Below the pieces are notes generated by a model, which did no database searches, was not told where the DNA came from, and was given only the letters and a program-made list of their open reading frames with translations. Shown here one piece after another: positions 24,997-32,865 of a stretch of DNA of 64,000 nucleotides; the stretch's first letter is position 1, and every line of letters starts with the position of its first letter. Made by a program: the position numbers and the translations under genes. The DNA comes from Paenibacillus sp. G2S3 (GTDB lineage Bacteria > Bacillota > Bacilli > Paenibacillales > Paenibacillaceae). The DNA lies in assembly GCF_030123105.1 (NCBI RefSeq), contig NZ_CP126095.1:4030001-4094000 (forward strand), read 5' to 3'.

Positions 24997-25341
24997 TCAA
25001 AAACAGTGCAATAATACAGTCTTTCCCACTAACCTTTCGCTAATTTGAAACAGTAGTTCCGGTGTTGAAGCATAAAGATCGTAGTATTTTGAATGGTGTT
25101 GATCATTTAGCAAAAATTCAGCTACATCGCTCATGAAGCATTCATTGTTGCCACTCTTAACTAATAGATACTGTCCATATGAATTGATAATAAGACTGCA
25201 GGTAGGGTTTTCGGCGTGATCAACAAACACTTTTCCAGATTGATTTTGCTCAATTACGGAATAAGCAAACACAGGTTCATATGCTAGGTTTTTCAATAAA
25301 GGCAGAACTTGAGCGTAATTTTCTTTAGATAATTCTATCAT
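24997..25341 (-). pseudogene. Truncated GNAT_acetyltran protein (N-terminal part)
   Basis: A 114-codon frame, MIELSKENYAQVLPLLKNL, VFAYSVIEQNQSGKVFVD and YYDLYAS, equals the N-terminal half of GNAT_acetyltran proteins of about 270 aa. The catalytic GNAT half is absent. The frame ends where the MarR remnant begins, so a deletion joined two gene fragments. ATG at 25341 has AGAAGGGAT upstream. It lies beside junction 27, so it began as a cassette. Confidence 0.65.
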
Positions 25342-25360
25342 TTCATCTATCCCTTCTAAA

Positions 25361-25387
25361 TCTACACTAACCTTACCCGTTAATTAA
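25361..25387 (-). repeat. Junction 27: single repeat copy
   Basis: Minus strand ATTAAC-GGGTAAG-GTTAGTG; upstream of the truncated GNAT gene. Confidence 0.75.
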
Positions 25388-25410
25388 AAAGAATTGATTG
25401 CTCGAATGAA

Positions 25411-26385
25411 TCAAATATCGTAAAATATCGTTTCACCGTCTAGGAAAGGCTTACAAACTTCAATTAAACCTGGCATTTGTTCACATAGCCACTTATGCGA
25501 ATCTTTTTTACTTACTAGAAAAGCATAGTACCCAAATATCGCTAATAACATAAAACCCTCCAGCTGCTCAGTATCTAATCTTCTGGAAAAAATATTAGTG
25601 TAGCCAAATAATACAGCATCTCGCATTTCGCTTTTCATCATAAGGGCACCCATAGCCACGTCCATCGCGTAATATCCAAAACCCGATAAACCAAAATCAA
25701 TGAATGAAATCCCTTTTGATGTGAGAATTAAGTTGCTATAGTTGATGTCGGCATGAATAAATCCCCAAGTCTCTTTCGTTTTGCTCAGTACTTTAATACG
25801 ATCGTTTATCAACGAAAGTGTTTTTTCAAGAATATTAAAATCCATTGAAGTGATAATACCCATTTCTTTACCTGTTCTCAAATGGGTCAACATGGTATTT
25901 GTCCACTCTAACTCATATTTAGGTCTTATAAAACTTGAATCATGTTGATAGCTCATCGAAAACTGATGTAAATGTGCAATACGTGTCCCTAAGATACTGA
26001 CTGTCTCCTCAGTGTTCAAATCTTGCTTGGACATGGTTTCCCCAAAAAGCCATTTTAAAACTGAACAATGTATTTCTTCTGTTTCAATGATGACGGTTGA
26101 TACCAGTTCACCGTTTAGATTTGGAATAGGGATTTGAACAGGTAATTCAGAATGAGTCGACCAAGCTAACAGATATTCTAATTCCGATTGGATAGCCTCG
26201 CGTGTATTATGCACACCCTGCATGTTTTTTGTAATGGGTTTATGCATTCGCAACAAGTAAGTATTTTCAGATCCCTTTTCTGTTACTTTATATGTAATGT
26301 TTTCATTATGACGAATCAATTCTACGAAAGGATCAATAAAAGAATACTTCAGTAAAACTTTATTAAAGCACTTAGTATAATCCAT
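25411..26385 (-). CDS. Aminoglycoside-phosphotransferase-like kinase
   Basis: A 324-aa APH-fold kinase. WGFIHADINYSNLIL is the catalytic loop (HAD instead of the commoner HGD) and SFIDFGLSGFGYYAMDVAMG the metal-binding region. It is a paralogue of the 17247-18221 cassette with equal length and colinear motifs. GAGGTGAT lies about 5 nt upstream of the ATG at 26385. It is the right-most cassette of the array. Confidence 0.82.
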   Translation of the reverse strand: MDYTKCFNKVLLKYSFIDPFVELIRHNENITYKVTEKGSENTYLLRMHKPITKNMQGVHNTREAIQSELEYLLAWSTHSELPVQIPIPNLNGELVSTVIIETEEIHCSVLKWLFGETMSKQDLNTEETVSILGTRIAHLHQFSMSYQHDSSFIRPKYELEWTNTMLTHLRTGKEMGIITSMDFNILEKTLSLINDRIKVLSKTKETWGFIHADINYSNLILTSKGISFIDFGLSGFGYYAMDVAMGALMMKSEMRDAVLFGYTNIFSRRLDTEQLEGFMLLAIFGYYAFLVSKKDSHKWLCEQMPGLIEVCKPFLDGETIFYDI

Positions 26386-26448
26386 AAAATATCACCTCAT
26401 ATTTTAGATAACAGAAAACCCTTATTCTTTCTTGAGTTATTCGATAAC

Positions 26449-26504
26449 TGATTACTCTATCCTGCCCGTTAGTTGAACAAATAAAAAAAGACCGTACCGG
26501 TCTT
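26449..26504 (-). repeat. Junction 28: repeat copy plus hairpin, right end of array
   Basis: A consensus copy at 26449-26478 (CTATCCTGCCCGTTAGTT) and an AAAGACC/GGTCTTT hairpin (26485-26504). No further copy is seen to the right. Confidence 0.82.
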
Positions 26505-26570
26505 TAATATAACTTCGAACACCCCATCTCATGTTACAATACAACCTGAACTCATATTTTACGAAGGCGG

Positions 26571-27332
26571 TTGATACTGTTGATTTACATCATCAAATTT
26601 GTATACAGCTTTGTGCTTCCTCCAGGACTTTTCATCCTACTTCTGCTCGGTCTTGTCATTTGGTTATGGAAAAAGAATCGTCGTCCAGCACTTGTTCTGC
26701 TTGGCGTTACACTGCTTATGTTTTTCTCCATGACTCCTTTAGTCAGCGATGCGTTAATCGGAGGTTTAGAACGAAAATATCCACAACCGGATACATTGCA
26801 AGGAGATGTCATTGTCGTGCTTGGTGGAGGCGCAAGCTCTGGGACACCGGATATTGATGGCGAGGGCAATTTATATGGATCAGCAGCGAATCGGCTAATT
26901 ACAGCTGTACGACTACATAATACAAGTGGTTTACCCATCCTATTCTCTGGTGGACAAGTGTTCTCTGACAGCGGCAATGAAGCGGATATCGCCAAAAGAC
27001 AACTCCTTGGTCTCGGTGTCCCCGAAGCGGATATCCTGACCGACAATCAATCCCTCAACACGGAGCAAAATGCAGTAAATACAGCCGCAATCCTACAAGA
27101 GAAAGGACTTAAGCATCCTGTTCTAGTCACTTCAGGCTTTCATATGCCCCGAGCGATGCAGCACTTCAAGAATGCAGGACTATCAGCGCAAGCTTATCCT
27201 ACAGATTATATCGCCAGCGCTGAATTTTCGCTGCAGCCCTCAAAGTTCACTCCTTCGCCAGGAGCCATCTCCACTACAGGCTCAGCCTTGAAGGAGTATT
27301 TAGGTCTCCTTGCTGCTCATTTATTTAATTAG
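26571..27332 (+). CDS. YdcF family (DUF218) membrane protein
   Basis: A 253-aa protein with two N-terminal membrane helices and a DUF218 domain (DVIVVLGGGASSG, ANRLITAVRLHNTSGLPILFSGG, LNTEQNAVNTAAIL, VTSGFHMPRA). ElyC/SanA/YdcF relatives act at the cell envelope, sometimes in lipid-carrier metabolism; the exact activity is unknown. The start is TTG at 26571 or the TTG at 26580, both following GAAGGCGG. It overlaps the 3' end of the convergent ybaK gene by 12 nt. First gene right of the array. Confidence 0.82.
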   Translation: MILLIYIIKFVYSFVLPPGLFILLLLGLVIWLWKKNRRPALVLLGVTLLMFFSMTPLVSDALIGGLERKYPQPDTLQGDVIVVLGGGASSGTPDIDGEGNLYGSAANRLITAVRLHNTSGLPILFSGGQVFSDSGNEADIAKRQLLGLGVPEADILTDNQSLNTEQNAVNTAAILQEKGLKHPVLVTSGFHMPRAMQHFKNAGLSAQAYPTDYIASAEFSLQPSKFTPSPGAISTTGSALKEYLGLLAAHLFN

Positions 27333-27794
27333 ATCTATGAATTTTGCATTTATTACCCCAGCAAGAAGCTGCGGAGATACGTCCATTTGCTGACCAATCT
27401 TTCCAGCGCTGACGGCTATCGTTTCCAGCCCTTCTGCGCTGATGTCAATGAACGTTGGATACAGCTTTTTCATACCAACCGGTGAACATCCCCCACGGAT
27501 ATAACCTGTCCACTTCAGCAAATCCTTGACTGGCAGCATCTCAATCTTTTTCTCTCCGGCGGCCTTGGCCGCCTTTTTTAGATCCAGCTCCTCAGCAACT
27601 GGGATAACAAATACATAAAGATTTGCTCCGCTATGAGCGACCAAAGTTTTAAAAACCGTCTCTGCCGGCTTCCCAATCTTCTCCGCTACAGCCGTACCAT
27701 GGATTAGTCCATCCTCATTGTCATAAAAAAACACTTCATATCCAATTTTCTTCGCATCTAGCATTCGCATCGCGTTGGTTTTGGTTACTGCCAT
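27321..27794 (-). CDS. ybaK: Cys-tRNA(Pro)/Cys-tRNA(Cys) deacylase YbaK
   Basis: A 157-aa YbaK/ProX-type trans-editing domain (GTAVAEKIGKPAETVFKTLVA, FVIPVAEELDLKKAAKA, GGCSPVGMKK). It hydrolyses mischarged Cys-tRNA(Pro) made by prolyl-tRNA synthetase. Full length for the family. GAGAGAGGTAGG precedes the ATG at 27794. Convergent with the YdcF-type gene. Confidence 0.9.
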   Translation of the reverse strand: MAVTKTNAMRMLDAKKIGYEVFFYDNEDGLIHGTAVAEKIGKPAETVFKTLVAHSGANLYVFVIPVAEELDLKKAAKAAGEKKIEMLPVKDLLKWTGYIRGGCSPVGMKKLYPTFIDISAEGLETIAVSAGKIGQQMDVSPQLLAGVINAKFIDLIK

Positions 27795-27836
27795 ATCTGA
27801 CCTACCTCTCTATAATCTATTCGATAGTTTATGGTC

Positions 27837-27875
27837 AAAGAGGCCCCAAAGCCAACATGGCTCACAGGACCTCTT
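27837..27875 (-). terminator. Terminator of the YolD-like gene
   Basis: AGAGG.CC...GG.GCCTCTTT hairpin on the minus strand, 16 nt after the stop codon. Confidence 0.65.
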
Positions 27876-27890
27876 ATTGCCGCGTTCCCA

Positions 27891-28142
27891 TTAATCTCTG
27901 GGATAATTAACTTGCATAATATCCATAAACGGAACTTTTTCGATACCTTGGTTATTACTGATGTGTACTTTTCCAGTCCGCGAGTCCATTTCTACAATTG
28001 TTCCGCGCACCTGTTCTTCTTTTCCCCATACGGTCAATAAAATCTCAGAACTTTCTTGCTTAGCTTCAACTAACTGATTGCCTAGCTCCTCAAGTACAAA
28101 CTCATCTCTTGTGGGCCGCTTGGCCACTTTTGCTTTTGCCAC
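27891..28142 (-). CDS. YolD-like family protein
   Basis: An 83-aa protein. EEQVRGTIVEMDSRTGKVHI followed by KVPFMDIMQV resembles the YolD-like domain, a small beta-rich fold often found beside Y-family polymerase genes or in phage-derived regions. No polymerase gene is adjacent here. The lysine-rich start MAKAKVAKRPTRDEFVLEEL is normal for the family. GGAGGAG lies 5 nt upstream of the ATG. Function unknown. Confidence 0.6.
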   Translation of the reverse strand: MAKAKVAKRPTRDEFVLEELGNQLVEAKQESSEILLTVWGKEEQVRGTIVEMDSRTGKVHISNNQGIEKVPFMDIMQVNYPRD

Positions 28143-28198
28143 TCTACTCCTCCAATAAGCGATTACGGGTATTCAGTATACAAGCATAAACGCCTTCG

Positions 28199-28280
28199 GT
28201 GTCCTTATAAGGACACAATACGTATATGCAAGAAATATAAGACATAAATATTGCGTGAAACTTATACGTTCTTATATTTT
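28199..28280. promoter_or_regulatory. 18-bp perfect palindrome and an AACTTATAC-type motif
   Basis: GTGTCCTTATAAGGACAC (28199-28216) is a perfect palindrome. It is followed by AAATATAAG...CTTATATTT inverted arms (28232-28280), the right arm belonging to GTGAAACTTATACGTTCTTA. Related copies of that motif lie at 48043-48071 and 63840-63865. Location upstream of the YolD-like gene suggests regulation; unproven. Confidence 0.5.
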
Positions 28281-28326
28281 AAAATACTAAGTATGAATGC
28301 TCTCGTTTATTATAACATGTTTCAGT

Positions 28327-29145
28327 TTAAGGCTCGAACCCCTTCTGGCTCAAGAACAGCTCATCCTCATTAAAAATATTCCGCAGTCCATCGTACACCT
28401 TATGATACGCAGATGGATCATACCAATCTTCAAGCTGAAGCTCTTCATAAAGGGAATAAATACCTAATCTCCGTGTCCGTTTGCCCCCACTGCCATCGCC
28501 CATAAAATAATCGTCGATACAGACTCTATCCACCAAACCCCTTAGGATCTCTGGAAAAGACGGACTGCTCGGCAATACCGGAGCGATGGTAGCTTGAACA
28601 GGAATACCCGCTTCACGCAGTAATTGCAGCGTCTTTAATCTTGCGGAAATGGGCGGAGCACTTGGTGTGAATTTTTTGCGAATATCTTCACGATCCGTCT
28701 CAACAGTCATACTCACACGAACCCTATCTTCTAAGCGTAACAGTAAATCTATATCTCTGCGTACGAGAGGACTGCGCGTCTGCACGAACAGAAAATCGGG
28801 CGGATTCTCTACCATAACCTCCAGCAAAGCTCTGGTTACCTGCTCCTTGTGCTCTATCGGTTGATATGGATCTGTACTAGAGGACATAAAGATGGAGACC
28901 GGTCCTTTGGACTTAGCTTTCTGGAGTTCTTTACGTAAAATAGCTGAAGCTTCTAGTTTGACGTCTACCCACGTTCCCCATTCCTCTTGGCGAAACAGTG
29001 AAACGGGCATTTGACGCACATAACAATAAGAACAGCCATAAGTACAGCCGGTATATGGATTTAAAGAATGACTATATCCGTTCAGATAACCCGTCCCTTT
29101 ATTTAGTAAGGTCTTTGGAGTTTTGTACTGAATCTCATTATTCAT
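28327..29145 (-). CDS. Radical SAM protein of the SPL/Rv2578c type
   Basis: A 272-aa radical SAM enzyme. CTYGCSYCYV gives the CxxxCxxC cluster motif, and SLNPYTGC and SSSTDPYQPIE match the spore-photoproduct-lyase-like (Rv2578c) subgroup. These proteins are linked to DNA repair by sequence similarity, but the reaction is unknown for most. It overlaps the ogt-type gene by 4 nt and is the last gene of the ada operon, which supports a role in alkylation or photodamage response. The start is ATG at 29145. Confidence 0.82.
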   Translation of the reverse strand: MNNEIQYKTPKTLLNKGTGYLNGYSHSLNPYTGCTYGCSYCYVRQMPVSLFRQEEWGTWVDVKLEASAILRKELQKAKSKGPVSIFMSSSTDPYQPIEHKEQVTRALLEVMVENPPDFLFVQTRSPLVRRDIDLLLRLEDRVRVSMTVETDREDIRKKFTPSAPPISARLKTLQLLREAGIPVQATIAPVLPSSPSFPEILRGLVDRVCIDDYFMGDGSGGKRTRRLGIYSLYEELQLEDWYDPSAYHKVYDGLRNIFNEDELFLSQKGFEP

Positions 29146-29675
29146 AATTCTTGAGCAATCTTTCCACTTTCCAGATTAAGCAGCCTAGTCTTCATCTCTA
29201 ATCCCCCGCGGTATCCAGTTAATGCTCCATTCTTGCCAATGACTCGGTGGCAGGGCACCGTAATTAGTATCGGATTAGCACCAATAGCCGTCCCTACCGC
29301 GCGTACTGCAGCAGGCTTTTGAATATGTGTAGCGATGTCCGAATAAGACCACGTTTGTCCATATGGAATTTCACATAACGCTTTCCACACTGCAAGTTGA
29401 AATAGAGTCCCGCGATAATCGAAAGGAATGCTGAATGCCTGCCGTTTCCCTTGCAAATATTCGATCAGTTCCTGTATATATGGCGCCATTTTCTCATCGT
29501 CCTGCACCAATTCACTTCCAGGAAATCGACGCGTAACCCACTCACTCATTTCTTCGAATGGCTTCTGCTGCGACCCCACATAACTTAATCCTTTCGCCGA
29601 TGCTGCGATATAGAAGTTCCATTCCTTATAAGCTAGCAATGTCCAGTATATGATTGCATTTGGTCTACTCTCCAT
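29142..29675 (-). CDS. adaB: Methylated-DNA-protein-cysteine methyltransferase
   Basis: A 177-aa O6-methylguanine-DNA methyltransferase. VPCHRVIG contains the methyl-acceptor Cys, and QLAVWKALCEIPYGQTWSYSDIA is the conserved DNA-binding helix region. It transfers the alkyl group irreversibly to itself. It overlaps adaA by 11 nt upstream and the radical SAM gene by 4 nt downstream, as in the Bacillus adaA-adaB operon. The name adaB is chosen by this context; ogt is equivalent. Confidence 0.9.
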   Translation of the reverse strand: MESRPNAIIYWTLLAYKEWNFYIAASAKGLSYVGSQQKPFEEMSEWVTRRFPGSELVQDDEKMAPYIQELIEYLQGKRQAFSIPFDYRGTLFQLAVWKALCEIPYGQTWSYSDIATHIQKPAAVRAVGTAIGANPILITVPCHRVIGKNGALTGYRGGLEMKTRLLNLESGKIAQEL

Positions 29676-30285
29676 GTTTCTGTTCCTCCAAAATAAGTTC
29701 AGAATGTTTCGTTAATTCTACTTTGTTAAGCTGTCGATACTGCGTTGGGGTGTGCCCCGTTTTTTTCTTGAATAAGGTAATAAAATACGACGTATTTGGC
29801 AGACCCACATGTAATCCAATATCAGCTACTGCCCTCTCCGTGGAAACCAAGTATTCAGATGCCTGATCGATTCTCTTTTGCTGTATATAATCCACTGGAG
29901 TGATTCCTGTTACTTTCTTGAAGGTTCGATGCAGATGATAGGGACTTCCATGACAGACTTCAGCCAGCGTCTCAAGAGTAAGAGATTCCCTATAATGTAT
30001 GTCGATATATTCAGTCATTACAGCCACCCATTCCTTATCCGGCAGCCGCTCACCCGTCGGTTTACATCTTTTACAGGGACGAAATCCAGATTCTAATGCT
30101 TGTTCTGCATTTTGAAAGATACGTGCATTCTCTCGATTAGGTGCTTTGGACTTACAGGAAGGTCGGCAAAAGATTCCCGTAGTCTTCACAGCATAAAAGA
30201 ATTTATCGTTATAGGCTGCATCATTTTGCAAAATAGCCCGCCATTGCTCCTCAGTCATCTTTTCCACTTCTCCACTCCTATCCAT
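29665..30285 (-). CDS. adaA: AdaA methylphosphotriester repair activator
   Basis: A 206-aa protein. The N-terminal Ada zinc domain has FCRPSC and FRPCKRC; the first Cys is the methyl-phosphotriester acceptor. The C-terminal half is an AraC double helix-turn-helix (LTLETLAEVCHGSPYHLHRTFKK, VADIGLHVGLPNTSYFITLFKK). Methylated AdaA activates its own operon. I start at ATG 30285 (MDRSGEVEK), with GAGGTGAAG 5 nt upstream, rather than the longer frame. It overlaps adaB by 11 nt. Confidence 0.9.
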   Translation of the reverse strand: MDRSGEVEKMTEEQWRAILQNDAAYNDKFFYAVKTTGIFCRPSCKSKAPNRENARIFQNAEQALESGFRPCKRCKPTGERLPDKEWVAVMTEYIDIHYRESLTLETLAEVCHGSPYHLHRTFKKVTGITPVDYIQQKRIDQASEYLVSTERAVADIGLHVGLPNTSYFITLFKKKTGHTPTQYRQLNKVELTKHSELILEEQKHGE

Positions 30286-30497
30286 ACGCTTCACCTCTAA
30301 ACCAAGTATACCCCGCTTCAGGGTCATCTGTACTCATTCTAGAATGTAAAAGCAAGATAGTGAAATGCAAGAATGGTGAGATTGCTCGTAATTACACTTT
30401 GTTTATCGAATCCGCACTTCCTTTGTCAACCGTGCAGGGAGCAGCAATTGGATCACGAATTACTCATAACAGGACTACCTGAACTGGAGGAATCAAA

Positions 30498-31037
30498 ATG
30501 GAAATTCTGAAAACAAAGGATGCCGCAGAGCTGCTGTCAGTTAGCCAGACTACGATCAAACGTTGGGCTGCTATGTTCCCTGATTTTTTTCCAAAGGACC
30601 GGTTTGGCCACTATACATTCTCAGAGCAGCAAATCAGCTTGCTGAGTCATATTAAAGACTGCATTAATCACGGAGAACCACTAGAGAGTATTCAATTAAT
30701 TGACTCGAATGAAAAGCAGATGTCTACGTCACCGCAAGCTCCACTTCATCCCACAGACGCTGAGCCTATGCAAGATATATTATCCCGGATTCATTATATT
30801 GAACGTACACTTGATCAAAAAGCCGACGAAGTAGTCATGATACAGTTGCTTCAGCAGCGTGAAGAGCTTGAGGATCTGCGGATAATGATCAAACAATTAG
30901 CAGCAACCCTCGAACCCATGCAAGCTTCAAAAGGCAACGTCTTCACATCTAACGAAGCTTCTCGTCCCGTTACTACTACAAGGTTGCCCTCTCCACCAAG
31001 GAAACGTGGTCTATTACGCTCATTCTTTTTCCTGTAA
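30498..31037 (+). CDS. racA: RacA-like chromosome-anchoring protein
   Basis: A 179-aa protein with an N-terminal MerR-type helix-turn-helix (LKTKDAAELLSVSQTTIKRW, FGHYTFSEQQISLL) and a central coiled coil (IHYIERTLDQKADEVVMIQLLQQREELEDL). This matches RacA, which tethers the origin region to the pole during sporulation. The KADEVV...QLLQQR signature is typical. The C-terminus is basic (RKRGLLRS). GGAGG lies 8 nt upstream of the ATG. A strong terminator follows. Confidence 0.72.
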   Translation: MEILKTKDAAELLSVSQTTIKRWAAMFPDFFPKDRFGHYTFSEQQISLLSHIKDCINHGEPLESIQLIDSNEKQMSTSPQAPLHPTDAEPMQDILSRIHYIERTLDQKADEVVMIQLLQQREELEDLRIMIKQLAATLEPMQASKGNVFTSNEASRPVTTTRLPSPPRKRGLLRSFFFL

Positions 31038-31048
31038 GCCTGAAACGC

Positions 31049-31090
31049 AAAAGAACCTACTTCTAACTAACGTTGAAGTAGGTTCTTTTT
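31049..31090 (+). terminator. Strong terminator of the racA-like gene
   Basis: AAAGAACCTACTTC/GAAGTAGGTTCTTT stem with a T-run; the A-run lets it act in both directions, so it may also serve aspA. Confidence 0.88.
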
Positions 31091-31143
31091 AAATATCGTA
31101 GGACACGCATGACAAAGTCAGCGATTAACGGTTAGGTAATCCC

Positions 31144-32568
31144 CTATTGCTTCTGCAATAAAGCGGAGCCTGCGATTCCTGGATGCGTCATTTCGTAAGG
31201 GTCCAGAATCAGATTGAGCTCTTCCTCGGATAGCACATTATACTTAAGGCACAATTCACGAACAGATTCTCCTGTCAAAATCGCCTCACGAGCAATACGA
31301 GAAACCACTTCGTAGCCCAAATGTGGGTTAACCGCGGTAATGATTCCGACACTCCGTTCCACATCCCGCTCGAGCTTCTCTTTATTGGCTTCAATACCCG
31401 CCAGACAGAAGTCTGTGAAGACTTGGAAGGAGTTGTTCATGATGCTGATGGACTGAATGAGATTGAACACTAGCACAGGCTCCATAACATTCAGCTCCAG
31501 TTGACCTGCTTGGGAAGCCAGACAGATCGTATGGTCATTTCCTATCACTTGAAAAGCCACCTGATTGATGACCTCCGCCATAACCGGATTAACTTTACCT
31601 GGCATAATGGAGGAACCAGGCTGGCGAGCAGGTAGTGAAATCTCATTAAACCCAGTCCGAGGACCCGAAGCCATGAGCCTAAGATCATTAGCAATCTTGG
31701 ACATGTTCATCATGCAGACTTTTAGAGCAGCAGACACTTCTGTGTATGCATCGGTATTTTGCGTAGCATCCACAAGATGATCTGCGGTTACTAGCGGTAA
31801 TCCACTTATTTCTGCCAAATGCTCTACAACCACTTCGATATAACGAGGGTCAGCATTTAATCCAGTTCCTACAGCGGTTGCCCCCATATTTACTTCATAC
31901 AAATGATGACGTGTATGTTCAATACGTTTGATATCTCTCTCAAGCACTCTGCGATAAGCCTCGAACTCTTGGCCCAGACGAATCGGAACTGCATCTTGTA
32001 GATGTGTGCGTCCCATTTTAATAACCGGATCGAATTCCTTGGCTTTGTCTGCAAACACCCCATGCATTCTGCGCATAGTAATAAGTAGTTGTTCCAGAAG
32101 AGAAAGCGTCGCAATATGAATGGCCGTCGGGAATGCATCGTTAGTAGACTGCGCCATATTGACATGAGAGTTGGGACTTAAATGACGATAGTCTCCTTTG
32201 TCATGTCCAAGCAGCTCTAATGCTCGGTTAGCAATAACTTCATTGGCATTCATATTTAACGAGGTACCTGCACCACCCTGTATAGGGTCTACAATAAATT
32301 GTTCGTGCCATTGACCTTCGATGATCTCATCCGCTGCTTTAACAACAACTTCTCCAAGCCCACGATAGAGCCTGCCAATTTCCATATTTGCAAGCGCAGC
32401 GGCTTTTTTTACGATCCCCATCGCTTTGATTAATTCACTGTGCACTCTATAACCCGTAATTGGAAAATTCTCTACTGCACGTAATGTCTGAATCCCATAG
32501 TATGCGTTCTTATCTACTTGTTTGCTGCCTAGAAAATCATTTTCTACACGAAATTCAGTTCCTGTCAC
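31144..32568 (-). CDS. aspA: Aspartate ammonia-lyase
   Basis: A 474-aa fumarase/aspartase superfamily enzyme converting aspartate to fumarate and ammonia. GSSIMPGKVNPVMAEV is the superfamily signature loop with the catalytic Ser, and QSTNDAFPTAIHIA and GGAGTSLNMNANEVIANRA are typical of aspartase. The frame is full length. It is transcribed alone; no asparaginase gene is next to it. Fumarase is an alternative, but the STND and NMNANEV pattern favours aspA. Confidence 0.92.
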   Translation of the reverse strand: MTGTEFRVENDFLGSKQVDKNAYYGIQTLRAVENFPITGYRVHSELIKAMGIVKKAAALANMEIGRLYRGLGEVVVKAADEIIEGQWHEQFIVDPIQGGAGTSLNMNANEVIANRALELLGHDKGDYRHLSPNSHVNMAQSTNDAFPTAIHIATLSLLEQLLITMRRMHGVFADKAKEFDPVIKMGRTHLQDAVPIRLGQEFEAYRRVLERDIKRIEHTRHHLYEVNMGATAVGTGLNADPRYIEVVVEHLAEISGLPLVTADHLVDATQNTDAYTEVSAALKVCMMNMSKIANDLRLMASGPRTGFNEISLPARQPGSSIMPGKVNPVMAEVINQVAFQVIGNDHTICLASQAGQLELNVMEPVLVFNLIQSISIMNNSFQVFTDFCLAGIEANKEKLERDVERSVGIITAVNPHLGYEVVSRIAREAILTGESVRELCLKYNVLSEEELNLILDPYEMTHPGIAGSALLQKQ

Positions 32569-32803
32569 AGTAAATCCCTCGCATTCTTTGAGTTAGGTTT
32601 GATCGGATTTAAGAAAGCGTATTCATTCATTTGTCTCACTTAGATATTAACCTTTATTGTGATAAATGTCTCTCAGAAATTTAGGGATTAATGTAATTAA
32701 TTACAAATAAGATTGTGAAAGCCTTGCCCTTAAAGGAAACCTGATTTTTATTAGGAGTGAATTTCCAATTGAAGCTGTAGCATAGTATGCGCATTTATAA
32801 TAT

Positions 32804-32828
32804 AAAAAAGCCGACCTTAAGGTCGACT
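32804..32828 (-). terminator. Terminator of the 558-aa protein gene
   Basis: CGACCTTAAGGTCG palindrome followed on the minus strand by six T. Confidence 0.8.
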
Positions 32829-32865
32829 CACTCCAAACTTTACTCACAATTATGTTGAGTTCTTA

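Larger units (their letters stand above)
612..26505 (-). mobile_element. Integron-like cassette array with AACTAACGGG repeats
   Basis: About 28 gene borders in this interval carry one or two copies of an imperfect palindrome. The minus-strand consensus is roughly TTNAACTAAC, then GGG plus 3-4 nt, then GTTAGTTNAA. Copies often come as direct pairs about 60-90 bp apart around a variable hairpin. Nearly all genes read on the minus strand and are single-gene units with their own ribosome site. The cargo (acetyl-, phospho- and methyltransferases, VOC proteins) resembles integron cassette cargo. No integrase or transposase gene is present in the window. The array character is seen in the sequence; the integron relationship is inference. 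Confidence 0.7.

Noticed and set aside
612..26505. Repeats as a CRISPR array
   Set aside because: Spacing is irregular, the intervals are genes of very different length, and repeats are imperfect palindromes at gene borders with no cas genes.
612..26505. Repeats as simple terminators
   Set aside because: Many copies have no T-run, the GGG-containing core is conserved in sequence rather than only in pairing, and separate hairpins lie between the copies.
612..26505. Insertion sequence or transposon explaining the array
   Set aside because: No transposase, resolvase or integrase reading frame is visible, and there are no long terminal repeats with target duplications.
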